The position numbers and the translations under genes were made by a program. From Myxococcota bacterium (GTDB lineage: Bacteria; Myxococcota; B64-G9): a stretch of 64,000 bases of DNA. The stretch is from assembly GCA_022710975.1 (NCBI GenBank), contig JAKLGA010000002.1:434001-498000 (forward strand). The letters are read 5' to 3'. The stretch's first letter is position 1. Every line of letters starts with the position of its first letter. The notes under the pieces are model-generated. The model was not told the DNA's origin. It worked only from the letters and a program-made list of their open reading frames with translations, and did no database searches. Positions 25,005 to 33,617 of the stretch are shown here, one piece after another.

Positions 25005-26369
25005 ATGGGTCTGCGAGCCAAGATCATCCTGGTGGTGTCCCTGGTGGTGGCGTTGAGCTTCCTGGGCGCCAGCATGCTGACCGTACGCCAGAGCGAGCAG
25101 CTCATGCTCGACGCGGTCAAGGTGCGCGGCCGGGCGCTGCTGGAGGCCATGGCCTCGCCCTGCGCCATCGGCATGGCCAACGGGGACTTCGAGTCGGTCG
25201 ACAACTACCTCGGCCAGGTGAGCGAGGCCCACGTGGCCAGCGCGCTCGGCATCGAGCACGTGCTCATCCTGGACGAGCGCGGGCGGGTGTACTCCCACTC
25301 CGACCCCACCCAGTTCGGCACCACCCCGGTCGGGCCGTTCTACGCCCGGGCGCTCCGCGCGCAGGGCCCCACCTTCCACCGCCTTGAGCTGCCGGGTCGC
25401 GCGCCCCTCCTGGAGGCCGCGGCCCCCATCATGGCGGGGGTGCGCTGGGGCACGCTGGTGGTGGGCTTCTCGCTGGCGCGCGAGGAGGCGACGATGGCCC
25501 GCGTGCGCCAGCGCGTCCTGGTCACCGCGCTCGGGCTGGCCGGGGCCTCGGCCCTGGTGGTCTTCCTGTTGCTGACCTTCGCGGTGCTGGCCCCGCTGCA
25601 GCGCCTGGCCGGCGCCGCCGAGGCCCTGGCGCGGGGCGAGCTCGAGCGGCGCCTGCGGGTGAACGGGCGGGACGAGCTGGCGCAGCTCGGCCGCCGCTTC
25701 AACCACATGGCCGAGGAGCTGTCCGCCCACACCTACGATCTGGAGAACCGGGTCCGCGAGCGCGCCCGCGATCTGATCAAGAAGAACGAGGAGCTCAGCC
25801 AGGTGAACCAGCAGCTGGCCGAGGCGGTCGGCTTGCTGGAGAAGCTGGCCATCACCGACGGCCTGACCGGGCTCTACAACCGCCGCCGCTTCGAGGAGGC
25901 GCTGCTGCAGGAGATCCGCCGCAACCTCCGGCGCGAGCACCCCTTCGGCCTGCTGATGATCGACGTCGATCACTTCAAGGACTACAACGACGCCCACGGC
26001 CACCAGGCCGGGGACGAGGTGCTGCGGCGGCTCGCCCAGCTCTTCCACCAGACCTTCCGCACCCTCGACCTGGTGGCGCGCTACGGGGGCGAGGAGTTCG
26101 TGGTGCTGCTGCTGGAGACGGAGCTGCCCGGGGCCCGGGTGGCGGCGGAGAAGATCCGCGCGGCGGTGGCGGGCGCGCTGTTCCCCTTCGGCGGCGACCA
26201 GCCCAGCGGCCGGGTCACCATCAGCGTGGGGGTGGCGGCCTTCCCGGAGCACGCCCAGGAGCCCGAGGGCATGGTGGCCGCGGCGGATCAGGCCCTGTAC
26301 GCCGCCAAGCACCAGGGGCGCAACCGCGTGGTGGCGGCGACGCGCCAGGAGGCGGGTAAGCATGCCTAG
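25005..26369 (+). CDS. Membrane diguanylate cyclase with HAMP and GGDEF domains
   Basis: 454 residues from ATG 25005 (ATG 24972 is in frame but lies in a -10-like box). Makes cyclic di-GMP from two GTP. N-terminal helix (IILVVSLVVALSFLG), a periplasmic sensor of about 140 residues, second helix (about 165-190, GLAGASALVVFLLLTFAVL), HAMP (LQRLAGAAEALARGELERRL), a coiled-coil linker, then GGDEF with the active-site variant GGEEF at 361-365, which is common in active enzymes. RTLD at 352-355 matches the RxxD inhibitory site five residues before GGEEF, so product inhibition is likely. It overlaps the next gene, a PhnD-like binding protein, by 8 bases. Confidence 0.9.
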   Translation: MGLRAKIILVVSLVVALSFLGASMLTVRQSEQLMLDAVKVRGRALLEAMASPCAIGMANGDFESVDNYLGQVSEAHVASALGIEHVLILDERGRVYSHSDPTQFGTTPVGPFYARALRAQGPTFHRLELPGRAPLLEAAAPIMAGVRWGTLVVGFSLAREEATMARVRQRVLVTALGLAGASALVVFLLLTFAVLAPLQRLAGAAEALARGELERRLRVNGRDELAQLGRRFNHMAEELSAHTYDLENRVRERARDLIKKNEELSQVNQQLAEAVGLLEKLAITDGLTGLYNRRRFEEALLQEIRRNLRREHPFGLLMIDVDHFKDYNDAHGHQAGDEVLRRLAQLFHQTFRTLDLVARYGGEEFVVLLLETELPGARVAAEKIRAAVAGALFPFGGDQPSGRVTISVGVAAFPEHAQEPEGMVAAADQALYAAKHQGRNRVVAATRQEAGKHA

Positions 26370-27318
26370 GCTCCCTCGCCGCCGGCTGTCCGCTGCCTGG
26401 GCCGTCCTCGGGGCGCTGCTCGGCGCCGCGGGCTGCCAGGAGCTCGACCTGTTCGGGGAGCCGGTGGAGCTGGAGCCCCAGCCGAGCGAGGAGGTCGTCC
26501 CGCCGGCCTGGCCCACCGACCAGGTGCCCCGCTTCCGCTTCGGCACCGTGCCGGTCATCGGGGTGGAGGAGACCCGCCAGGTGTACCAGCCGCTGGTCGA
26601 CCACCTGGCCGGCCGGCTGGGGGTGCCGGGCGAGCTGGTGGTCACCGCCGACTACGCCGAGCTGGTCTCGCTGCTGTCGCGCGCCGAGCTGGACGCCGGG
26701 CTGTTCACCGCGCTGTCCTACGTGGAGGCCAAGGAGAGCCTGCCCGGGCTGCGGCTGGTGCTGAAGCAGGTGGTGTCCGGCGCCGGCTCCTACCTGGGGT
26801 ACGTGTACACCACGGACGAGAGCCGCGCCGAGGGGCTGGCCGATCTGGCCGGCAAGAGCATGTGCTACATCGATCTCCAGTCCACCTCGGGCTACCTCTA
26901 CCCGCGCGCGCTGCTGCGGCAGAAGGGCTTCGACCCGGACCACTTCTTCGGCCGGGTCGAGTTCGGAGGCAACCACCTGACCTGCCTGGAGCGGGTGCTG
27001 GCGGGCCAGGTGGACGCCTCGGCCGCCTACGCCGGGGCCTTCGCCTTCGGCCGCAGCAGGGGCCTGCCGATCGATCGGATCCGCATCGTCGGCAAGACCC
27101 AGCGCATCCCCTACAACGCCCTGGCGGTGAGGCCCGGCCTGCCGCGGGAGGTCGAGCTCAGGCTGCGCCACGAGCTGGTGGGCCTGTCCACCCAATCGGC
27201 CGCGGGCCAGCGGGTGTTCAGCCACGAGGCGCGGCTGAACGCCTGGGTGCCGGCGCTGGAGACCGAGTACGCCGAGGTGCGCGAGGTGCTGGCGAGGGAG
27301 CGGAGCCAGGGGAACTGA
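26362..27318 (+). CDS. PhnD-like periplasmic binding lipoprotein
   Basis: 318 residues with lipobox GAAGC (Cys25). The mature part has the PhnD/phosphate-phosphonate binding-protein pattern: RFGTVPVIGVEETRQVYQPL, LDAGLFTALSYVEA, then LADLAGKSMCYIDLQSTSGY and VDASAAYAGAF. In ABC importers this protein delivers phosphonate or phosphite; here no permease or ATPase follows. Instead its start overlaps the diguanylate cyclase end by 8 bases. The likely role is ligand sensing: the loaded binding protein docks on the periplasmic domain of the cyclase. Convergent with the next gene. Confidence 0.85.
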   Translation: MPRLPRRRLSAAWAVLGALLGAAGCQELDLFGEPVELEPQPSEEVVPPAWPTDQVPRFRFGTVPVIGVEETRQVYQPLVDHLAGRLGVPGELVVTADYAELVSLLSRAELDAGLFTALSYVEAKESLPGLRLVLKQVVSGAGSYLGYVYTTDESRAEGLADLAGKSMCYIDLQSTSGYLYPRALLRQKGFDPDHFFGRVEFGGNHLTCLERVLAGQVDASAAYAGAFAFGRSRGLPIDRIRIVGKTQRIPYNALAVRPGLPREVELRLRHELVGLSTQSAAGQRVFSHEARLNAWVPALETEYAEVREVLARERSQGN

Positions 27319-27348
27319 GCTGGGGCGGACGAGGCGGGCGGGGCCGGC

Positions 27349-27879
27349 TCACAGGCCGCACATGGCCGCGGGCTGGTCGTCGACCACCACCTGGCCGCTG
27401 CCCTGGGAGAGGTCCAGGCTGCCCTCCCACACCGTGCCCGAGCCCTCGGCCCAGTCGCTCACCAGCAGCTCCAGCCGGAGCTGGATCTCGCCGGCCGGGA
27501 TGCCCGTGGCGGTGACCGCGAAGTCGAAGGTGCACATGCAGGCGCAGCGGGCGTCCCCGAACTCCGGATCGTCCGTCTCGGTCAGCACGTACACCCCGTC
27601 CACCAGGGCGAGCGTCGCGTCGTGCAGGCCGCAGCAGTTGAGGCTCACGCGCTGGTCGGTCAGGCTCAGCACCTGGCTCCCGGCGTCGTACTCCCAGCGC
27701 AGGAGCTCGGCGTCGCAGTAGCCGGCCGGCACGTCGCGGAGCGCCCCGCCGGCGGCGCCGAACCCGCCGCAGTCGCTGACCTCGGCCTGCTGCTCGAACA
27801 GCTCCGGCCGCTCCGAGCCCCCGCAGCCGACCAGGCCCACCAGCGCCACCAGAGCCACCAGCTTCATCGCGGTCTTCAT
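27349..27879 (-). CDS. Cys-rich lipoprotein, paralogue 1
   Basis: 176 residues from ATG 27879 with AGGAGG 8 bases upstream. Lipobox GLVGC. The mature protein has conserved features shared with its upstream neighbour: CDAELL, LNCCG, DDPEFGDARCACMC(T/V)FDF, VSDWxEGxG and VWEGxLDL, giving about half identical residues. Adjacent Cys-Cys and CACMC suggest several disulfides or a metal site. Family not recognised. It is the last gene of the sigma/anti-sigma/caspase operon and ends 30 bases from the convergent binding-protein gene. Confidence 0.8.
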   Translation of the reverse strand: MKTAMKLVALVALVGLVGCGGSERPELFEQQAEVSDCGGFGAAGGALRDVPAGYCDAELLRWEYDAGSQVLSLTDQRVSLNCCGLHDATLALVDGVYVLTETDDPEFGDARCACMCTFDFAVTATGIPAGEIQLRLELLVSDWAEGSGTVWEGSLDLSQGSGQVVVDDQPAAMCGL

Positions 27880-27964
27880 GAGTTCATCCTCCTCGAGGCC
27901 TTGGTTTGTGTGCCTCTCACTCCCCTTTACCCGGCGGCCTCGAATCGTGGGAACCCCGGCGGGA

Positions 27965-28519
27965 TCAATCCTCGGGCGGCTGGCACCAGTTGGGCTCAGG
28001 CTCCGGATCCACCACGACAAATCCGCTACCCAGGGTGAGGTCGAGCTCGCCCTCCCAGACCGCCCCCGTGCCCTCCGGCCAGTCGCTCACCACCCGCTCG
28101 ACGCGCAGCTGGATGGGCTCCTCCGGGATGCCCTCGGCGATCACCTCGAAGTCGAACACGCACATGCAGGCGCAGCGGGCGTCCCCGAACTCCGGATCGT
28201 CCGTCTCCAGCATGACGAACACCCCGTCCTGGTAGGACAGGCGGGTGTGGTGCTCGCCGCAGCAGTTCAGCAGCGCCCGGGCGTCCCGCAGGGTGAGCCG
28301 CGCGGCGTCCCGGTCGTACCAGTAGATCAGCAGCTCGGCGTCGCAGTAGGCGGGCGGCACGGCCCGCAGCCCGAGCGCCTGTCCGGCGGCCTCCAGGCCG
28401 CCGCAGGGGCTCAGCCGCTCGGCTTGCGGGAACAGGGGCTCGCCGGTGAACTGCCCGCAGCCCGCGCCGGCAAGCGCCAGGGCGAGCAGCCACCGTCCGA
28501 CAGCGCGCGTTCGTTCCAC
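27965..28519 (-). CDS. Cys-rich lipoprotein, paralogue 2
   Basis: 184 residues from GTG 28519, which has GGAGG 7 bases upstream; a GTG two codons earlier is too close to it. Lipobox AGAGC. Shares with paralogue 1 the CDAELL, LNCCG, DPEFGDARCACMC and VSDWxEG motifs, so the two arose by tandem duplication. The C-terminus differs (EPEPNWCQPPED). It begins 17 bases after the caspase-like gene, so it is part of the same transcript. Function unknown; the double Cys and CACMC motifs are the obvious points for a metal or disulfide role. Confidence 0.8.
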   Translation of the reverse strand: MERTRAVGRWLLALALAGAGCGQFTGEPLFPQAERLSPCGGLEAAGQALGLRAVPPAYCDAELLIYWYDRDAARLTLRDARALLNCCGEHHTRLSYQDGVFVMLETDDPEFGDARCACMCVFDFEVIAEGIPEEPIQLRVERVVSDWPEGTGAVWEGELDLTLGSGFVVVDPEPEPNWCQPPED

Positions 28520-28536
28520 GGCCACACCTCCGGCGA

Positions 28537-30105
28537 TCAGAACTGGTAACCCAGCCCCAGGCTGCCCTCGAGCGCCAGGCGGTGGGCGAGCCGTCCGTCC
28601 TGCTGGAACAGGTGGCCGCCCACCAGCCAGAACACCTGCGCCGACAGCCCCTCCCACAGGGGCACGTCCAGCCCGGCCAGGCCCTGGTAGGTGAACAGGC
28701 CGCCCTCGAGCAGGCTCCCGTCCGGCATGCTCTGGCGCCCGTACGCTCCGCCCAGGCCGAGCCCCACGAACAGATCGAGCGCCGACAGCTCGAAGCGCCA
28801 GGCCACCAGGACGCTCCCGGCCAGCAGCCTCAGCCGGTAGCGCAGCAGATCCTGGTCGACCGACGACTCGCCGTAGCTCAGGCGCGGCAGCAGGCTCACC
28901 GGACCCAAGTCCCAGCGCAGGCCGACCACCCCCAGGTGCAGCACGCCGAGCCCCTCGAGGGCCCCGGCCCCCAGGCCGTAGGCCGCGTACAGCCCGAGCG
29001 GACCGCGCGGGACGGCGGCGCCCTTGACCGCCGCCACCAGGCTCCCGGTCTCCTCGAGCGCGGCGGCCGCGAGCGGCAGCTCCAGCCCCTCGGTGAGGAC
29101 GAGCTCGGCCTGGAACACCCGGCCGCCCCGGCGCAGCGCCACGCGGTAGCTGCCCGCGGGCAGGGCCAGCCGCCGCCGCTCGCCGAGCGCCTTGCGCACC
29201 TCCCCCACCACCTGGCCGCCCTCGGCCGAGAGCACCAGCAGCTCCCCGGCCAGCTCCGGGCCGAGCAGCAGCGCCGAGCGCCGCCGGGTGAGGTCGGTGA
29301 GCACCACCCCACCCTGGCCGATCAGCCGCATCTCATAGGTCGGGTGCTGGGGGCCGGCCAGGGTGCGCGCGGTGTCCTCCAGCGTGCGCGCGTAGGCGTA
29401 CTGGTACACCTCGGCCAGCGTCACCCGCCGGTCGCCGTCCAGGTCGGCGGCGCCCCGCAGGCCCGAGAGCAGGTAGGTGGTGAAGAACGAGCCCTGCACC
29501 TCGGCCGACTCCTGGGAGAGCTCGCCCGCCGCGCTCGAGGTGAGGAAGGCGGTGCCCTCCGCCTCCAGGCGCTCGTCGGGCAGCAACTCGAAGGCCGGGG
29601 CGGGCCGGCCGCCCTTGGCCCCGGTGAGCGCGCCGCTCTGGCAGGCGTCCACCAGCCCGATCCTGATCCTGGCGCGGGAGGCCAGCAGCCGCTCGCGCAG
29701 CGTGGCGAAGGGCAGCTGCTCGCGGCCGAGCTCCAGCGCCACCCCGTCCGCGTGGCCCGAGAAGTAGAACAGGAGCAGCCCGTCCCCGCGCCCGTCCCGG
29801 ACGAGCTCGGCCTCGGCCCCGTCCAGCGCGGCCAGCACGTCGTCCGGCCCGCCGCCCAGCACCAGACGCACCCGCCCGGGCTCGAAGCCGCCCAGCTCGA
29901 CGAGCAGCCCGGCCACCCGCCGGGCGTCCGCCTCGGCGTAGCGCAGCGACGCGCGCCGCTCCCCGCCCCGATCGTTGCCGGCCACCACCGCCAGCCGCAG
30001 CGGCTGGGCCCTGGCCGGGCCCGGAGCGGCCAGCAGCCCGACCAGCAGCCCGGCCAGCAGGGCGCCCAGCGGGATGAGTGGCGGGTGGCGCGCGGCGTGG
30101 GTCAT
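28537..30105 (-). CDS. Secreted caspase-like (C14) protein with C-terminal probable beta-barrel
   Basis: 522 residues. Signal peptide to about residue 33 (PGPARAQ). Caspase-like domain about 35-275: AVVAGNDRGG, FYFSGHADG with His118, and LVDACQSGAL with Cys155, the catalytic pair of clan CD. The C-terminal 230 residues contain a PEGA-like stretch (LPAGSYRVALRRGG) and then alternating strands rich in Gly and aromatics, ending in LGLGYQF; a terminal Phe is the usual outer-membrane barrel signature. So this is probably an outer-membrane-anchored caspase-fold protease. It lies 10 bases downstream of the anti-sigma gene, within one operon, suggesting controlled expression under envelope signals. 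Confidence 0.85.
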   Translation of the reverse strand: MTHAARHPPLIPLGALLAGLLVGLLAAPGPARAQPLRLAVVAGNDRGGERRASLRYAEADARRVAGLLVELGGFEPGRVRLVLGGGPDDVLAALDGAEAELVRDGRGDGLLLFYFSGHADGVALELGREQLPFATLRERLLASRARIRIGLVDACQSGALTGAKGGRPAPAFELLPDERLEAEGTAFLTSSAAGELSQESAEVQGSFFTTYLLSGLRGAADLDGDRRVTLAEVYQYAYARTLEDTARTLAGPQHPTYEMRLIGQGGVVLTDLTRRRSALLLGPELAGELLVLSAEGGQVVGEVRKALGERRRLALPAGSYRVALRRGGRVFQAELVLTEGLELPLAAAALEETGSLVAAVKGAAVPRGPLGLYAAYGLGAGALEGLGVLHLGVVGLRWDLGPVSLLPRLSYGESSVDQDLLRYRLRLLAGSVLVAWRFELSALDLFVGLGLGGAYGRQSMPDGSLLEGGLFTYQGLAGLDVPLWEGLSAQVFWLVGGHLFQQDGRLAHRLALEGSLGLGYQF

Positions 30106-30115
30106 GTCCTCCCGC

Positions 30116-30886
30116 TCACTCCTTCCACACCAGCAGGCTGGCCTGCTCGAGCTCGCCCGGCAGCACGGCCAGCGCCTCCAGCGAGCCAGCCGCCCGCAGG
30201 CCCTCGGCCGCGGCGGCCTCCACCTCCCCGAGCTCGAACTCCCGGGTGGAGAAGAGCAGCCACAGGCGCTCCGGCCCGCGGCTCTCGTCCAGCTCGATGC
30301 TGCCCGGCAGGGCCGGCGCGCCCAGCGGCGGCCGCACGGCCGCGGCCCGGCCCCCGGCGGGCGGGTGGTACGGGCTGACCTTCCCCCGCGCGTCCACCGA
30401 GACGATCATCATGTAGCCGGGCCCGGGCAGGAGCGGCACGAAGCGCAGCAGATCGCCCGCGCGCAGCCGCGCCCCCGGCCCCACCGGGAAGACGCGCTCC
30501 CCACGGCGGGCCCACACCTGCAGCGAGGCCCCGCCCTTCACCCCGACGTAGCTGGCTGGGGGGGGGTCCTCGCCGCCGCGCCACCACAGGAGCCCCGCCA
30601 GCGACAGCAGCAGGACGCCCGCGGCCACGCCCAGCAGCGCCGGCCGCAGCAGCCACGCGAGCCAGCCCGCCCCGGGCCGCGCCCGCTCGCCGGCCGCCTC
30701 CAGCGCGGCCAGGGTGACCGGGTAGACCTCGCGCACGAACCGTTCCCGGGCCTGGTCCCGCTCGGCCAGGCGCGCGCGGCAGCGGCCGCAGCCGGCCAGG
30801 TGGGCCTGGAGGCCGTGGTCGGCCGGGCGGCCCGCGAGCTCGAACGCGTCCAGCTCGAGCTCCGAGGGGCAGCGCTCTGCGCTCAT
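30116..30886 (-). CDS. Transmembrane anti-sigma factor with HxxxCxxC motif
   Basis: 256 residues. N-terminal zinc-binding anti-sigma motif in LQAHLAGCGRCRARL (His-x3-Cys-x2-Cys), a linker, one transmembrane helix (about 80-105, LLGVAAGVLLLSLAGLLW) and a periplasmic beta-rich domain containing YVGVKGG, LRAGDLLRFVPLLPG and SVDARGKVS, like the sensor domains of DUF4384-type proteins. It should hold the ECF sigma factor inactive at the membrane until a periplasmic signal arrives. Its ATG overlaps the sigma stop (ATGA at 30886-30883). Confidence 0.85.
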   Translation of the reverse strand: MSAERCPSELELDAFELAGRPADHGLQAHLAGCGRCRARLAERDQARERFVREVYPVTLAALEAAGERARPGAGWLAWLLRPALLGVAAGVLLLSLAGLLWWRGGEDPPPASYVGVKGGASLQVWARRGERVFPVGPGARLRAGDLLRFVPLLPGPGYMMIVSVDARGKVSPYHPPAGGRAAAVRPPLGAPALPGSIELDESRGPERLWLLFSTREFELGEVEAAAAEGLRAAGSLEALAVLPGELEQASLLVWKE

Positions 30887-31398
30887 GCCTCACCCCCGCC
30901 CTGCGCCTCGCGCCAGCGCCGCGCGAGCTCCTCCACCCGGGCCAGCTTCTTGCCGATCGTCTTCCGGGACAGGCCCATCACCCCGGCGATCTCCTCCTGG
31001 GTCATCTCGTCCATCCAGGCGTGCACCGCGATCTGGGCCGCGTCGTCGTCGAGCTGGCCGAGCAGGCCGAGCACCGCGCGCCGGGCCGAGAGCCAGTCCT
31101 CCGCCGCCGGCCCCGCCCCGCCCGCCCCCTCCCCCCCCGCGGCCAGCCGCTCCAGCCCCTCGGAGTCCTCGGGCCGGCGATCGCGCAGCCGGTTCAGGCA
31201 CAGGTTGGTCGCCACCCGGTAGAGCCAGGGCAGGCAGCCCCGGTCCCACATCAGCTCGGGGGCGTGACGCAGCGCGCGCACGAAGACCTCCTGGGTCGCG
31301 TCCCGGGCGTTCTCCGGGTGCCGGAGGAGCCGCAGGCAGCGCCGGTGGACCAGCGGGCCGAGCTCGCGGTAGAGCCTGGCGATGTCGTCGCGGTCCAT
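30883..31398 (-). CDS. ECF-type RNA polymerase sigma factor
   Basis: 171 residues. Region 2: RDATQEVFVRALRHAPE and WLYRVATNLCLNRLRDR, matching the -10 recognition helix. A glycine/alanine-rich linker follows, then region 4 with MTQEEIAGVMGLSRKTIGKKLARVEEL for -35 recognition. Typical ECF length. First gene of an operon with its anti-sigma, a caspase-like protein and two lipoproteins. No clear GGAAC/GTC-type autoregulatory promoter is obvious in the 69 bases upstream. Confidence 0.9.
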   Translation of the reverse strand: MDRDDIARLYRELGPLVHRRCLRLLRHPENARDATQEVFVRALRHAPELMWDRGCLPWLYRVATNLCLNRLRDRRPEDSEGLERLAAGGEGAGGAGPAAEDWLSARRAVLGLLGQLDDDAAQIAVHAWMDEMTQEEIAGVMGLSRKTIGKKLARVEELARRWREAQGGGEA

Positions 31399-31467
31399 CG
31401 TCCTCTCGTCCTTACCCGCGAGCCGCGCCGGGTGGGAACCCCCCCGCGGGCAGCCGGGCCAGAGGCC

Positions 31468-32847
31468 TCACGGCCGCCCGGGCCGCACGAGCCGCACGCT
31501 CTCGACCGGCTTGGCCTCGTTGTCGCAGGCGAAGAGCTGGTCCATGGCCGGCGAGCAGGCCCCGCCCCCGGGCACGCGCTCCGCGACCCAGCGCTCCATG
31601 CGCAGCGCCCAGCGGTAGCGGAGCTCCGCCGGCACGGGCTCGGCCGGCTCGGCCTGGAGCCCGGGCAGCAGCCAGTGATCCACGCCGGCCCCGTCGGCCA
31701 CCACCACGGCCAGGGCGTCGAACTGGGTCGGCGAGGCGAAGTCCGGGTTGAAGGGCACGCCCTCCATGTGCAGCAGGGCCAGGCGGGGGGCCAGGCCGGC
31801 CTCCTCCAGGGCGCGGAAGGCGAGCAGCGCGATGGACCCGGCCGAGCCGCGGCCCGCGGCCGCGGTGACCTCGAGCGGCTCGCGCGGCAGCCAGCGCATC
31901 CACAGGGACACCTCGGCCGGTACGGGCGTGAAGCCCCGCAGCCAGCCCTTGACCGCCAGCACCCGCGCCGTGCGCTCCTCGGACGTGCCCACCGGCGCCA
32001 CCAGCTCCGGGGGGAGCTCCGGCCGGCCGTCCCGGGCCGCCCAGAGCGGCAGCAGGAAGACGCGCGCCTGCAGGTACTCGAACCCCCGGCAGCGCCCGGT
32101 GCGGGTCACGTAGGGCACCCGCTCCGGCGGCAGCGCCGGGAGGGGCCGGGTGCTCTCGAACACCATCGGGTGGACCCCATCTGCGCTGGCGCGCTCCACC
32201 AGGCCGGTCGCGTCGACCAGCAGCGCGTCCATGCCCAGGAGCTGCGAGTTGGTGTCCTCCGGGTGCCCGAAGGTCACCCGGGAGGCGAGCACGCAGAAGC
32301 GCGGATCGGCGAAGCTCCAGGTCTCCTGCTCCGGGCCGGACAGCGGATAGCGCACCTCGAAGGTGTCGCCGGGGTTGATCGGCCCCAGGCGGAACGTGGT
32401 CCGCCGCGGGACCTCCATGGTGCAGCGCCAGTCGGCCACCACCTCGGTCCTGGTCGCCTCCACGTTCATCGGGCGCTGCCTGCCGTCCGCGGTCCAGGCC
32501 ACCGCCTCCACGATCGGAGGTTGCTCCTTGGTGTGCAGCACCTCGAGCCGGGACAGGGCCGCCGCGGCCTCCCGGGTCTCCACCTTGAAGACCGTGCGGC
32601 GGAAGACCTCGGGCACGGTCAGCCCCCCCACGGCTCCCGCCTGGGCCAGGAGCCTCGCCCGCCAGGGGTCGTAGCCCTTCCAGGAGTAGTCCTCGTAGTG
32701 CTCGTCCGAGACGATCACCGCCCCGGCCTCCTGGCAGCGCGCCAGGAGCTCGGCCGGCACGCGCGCGGGGTCGAAGGTGGGCACGGGTCGCGCGCAGCCC
32801 GCGGCCAGCGCGGCCGCGAGCGCGATCAGGGCCAGGCGTGGGCTCAT
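31468..32847 (-). CDS. Transglutaminase-like lipoprotein lacking catalytic residues
   Basis: 459 residues from ATG 32847 (ATGA with the M50B-like gene). Lipobox LAAGC (Cys18). N-terminal half is beta-rich (RRTTFRLGPINPGDTFEVRY), similar in layout to DUF3857. Residues about 345-400 (GSAGSIALLAFRALEEAGLAPRLALL, in two blocks) resemble the core of bacterial transglutaminase-like domains, in which a GxC motif starts the helix; here the Cys position is Ser/Ala and the expected His after the strand is not seen. So probably a non-catalytic homologue used for binding. Assignment is by pattern only and moderate. Partner of the membrane protease through coupled translation. Confidence 0.6.
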   Translation of the reverse strand: MSPRLALIALAAALAAGCARPVPTFDPARVPAELLARCQEAGAVIVSDEHYEDYSWKGYDPWRARLLAQAGAVGGLTVPEVFRRTVFKVETREAAAALSRLEVLHTKEQPPIVEAVAWTADGRQRPMNVEATRTEVVADWRCTMEVPRRTTFRLGPINPGDTFEVRYPLSGPEQETWSFADPRFCVLASRVTFGHPEDTNSQLLGMDALLVDATGLVERASADGVHPMVFESTRPLPALPPERVPYVTRTGRCRGFEYLQARVFLLPLWAARDGRPELPPELVAPVGTSEERTARVLAVKGWLRGFTPVPAEVSLWMRWLPREPLEVTAAAGRGSAGSIALLAFRALEEAGLAPRLALLHMEGVPFNPDFASPTQFDALAVVVADGAGVDHWLLPGLQAEPAEPVPAELRYRWALRMERWVAERVPGGGACSPAMDQLFACDNEAKPVESVRLVRPGRP

Positions 32848-33572
32848 GGCTTGCCTCCCGCGGCCGCGGGGGCCGCCGCCTCGCCGGCCGGCGCGGGCTT
32901 GCGCTTGCAGGCCAGCACCAGGAACACCAGCGCGGCCAGCACGGCGATGGCGATCCAGATGCCCCCCCAGAAGCGGGTGGGCAGGCCGGTCAGCTCCGAC
33001 AGCATGGCCGCGTCCGAGAGCGCCTCGGGCCGGTCGAGGACGTCGCTCTTGATGTCCAGCACGGCGTACAGGCACGAGGTCAGCCCGACCGCGCGCAGCA
33101 GGTAGTCGTTGAAGGCCTCGGGCAGCTTCCAGCCGCTCACCCCCAGCACCGCGGCGGTGGCCAGGCCGAAGCCGAAGCCGAAGGAGACCACCGGGCGCAT
33201 GAACAGGAGCGTCACCAGCAGCACCACCCCGCCCAGCGCGATGGCCACCCCGCGATCCCAGCGGGTGCGGGCGGCCAGCAGCAGGACGAGCCCGCCGAAC
33301 ACCAGGCTGCCCAGGTAGCCGGCCGACAGGATGACGAAGCGGCTGCCGCCCATGGTGTAGCAGAAGCCGCCCTCCTGGGCGACCAGCGCGATGCGGTCGA
33401 TCTTGCCGCCGGTCACCAGCGCGGCCAGGCCGTGGCTGAGCTCGTGGAAGAAGACCACCAGGATCTTGAGCGGGTAGACCGCCCAGGTGTCCCACAGGAA
33501 GGCCACCGGGATCATCAACCCGACGAGGGTGAGCAGCACCTTCCAGTCCACATTGGAGAAGAGCTTGCGCAT
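32844..33572 (-). CDS. M50B-like membrane zinc peptidase
   Basis: 242 residues from ATG 33572. HELSH at 43-47 sits within a transmembrane helix (KILVVFFHELSHGLAALVTGG), the pattern of the peptidase M50B family. Further helices at about 75-100, 105-130, 145-165 and 205-225; LDIKSD (about 180) supplies a possible third metal ligand. M50B members are integral metallopeptidases of poorly known substrate, related to site-2 proteases. A cytoplasmic Ala/Pro/Lys tail ends the protein. Its stop overlaps the start of the transglutaminase-like lipoprotein; it is divergent from the VWA gene across a repeat-rich 175-base region. Confidence 0.85.
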   Translation of the reverse strand: MRKLFSNVDWKVLLTLVGLMIPVAFLWDTWAVYPLKILVVFFHELSHGLAALVTGGKIDRIALVAQEGGFCYTMGGSRFVILSAGYLGSLVFGGLVLLLAARTRWDRGVAIALGGVVLLVTLLFMRPVVSFGFGFGLATAAVLGVSGWKLPEAFNDYLLRAVGLTSCLYAVLDIKSDVLDRPEALSDAAMLSELTGLPTRFWGGIWIAIAVLAALVFLVLACKRKPAPAGEAAAPAAAGGKP

Positions 33573-33617
33573 GGCACCCCGGCCTCCCCGCGCCGGCGCC
33601 CCAAGTGTGTCAAAACC

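Noticed and set aside
33585-33613. Sigma70 promoter on the minus strand for the M50B-like gene
   Set aside because: TTGACA is present but no acceptable -10 lies 16-19 bases downstream.
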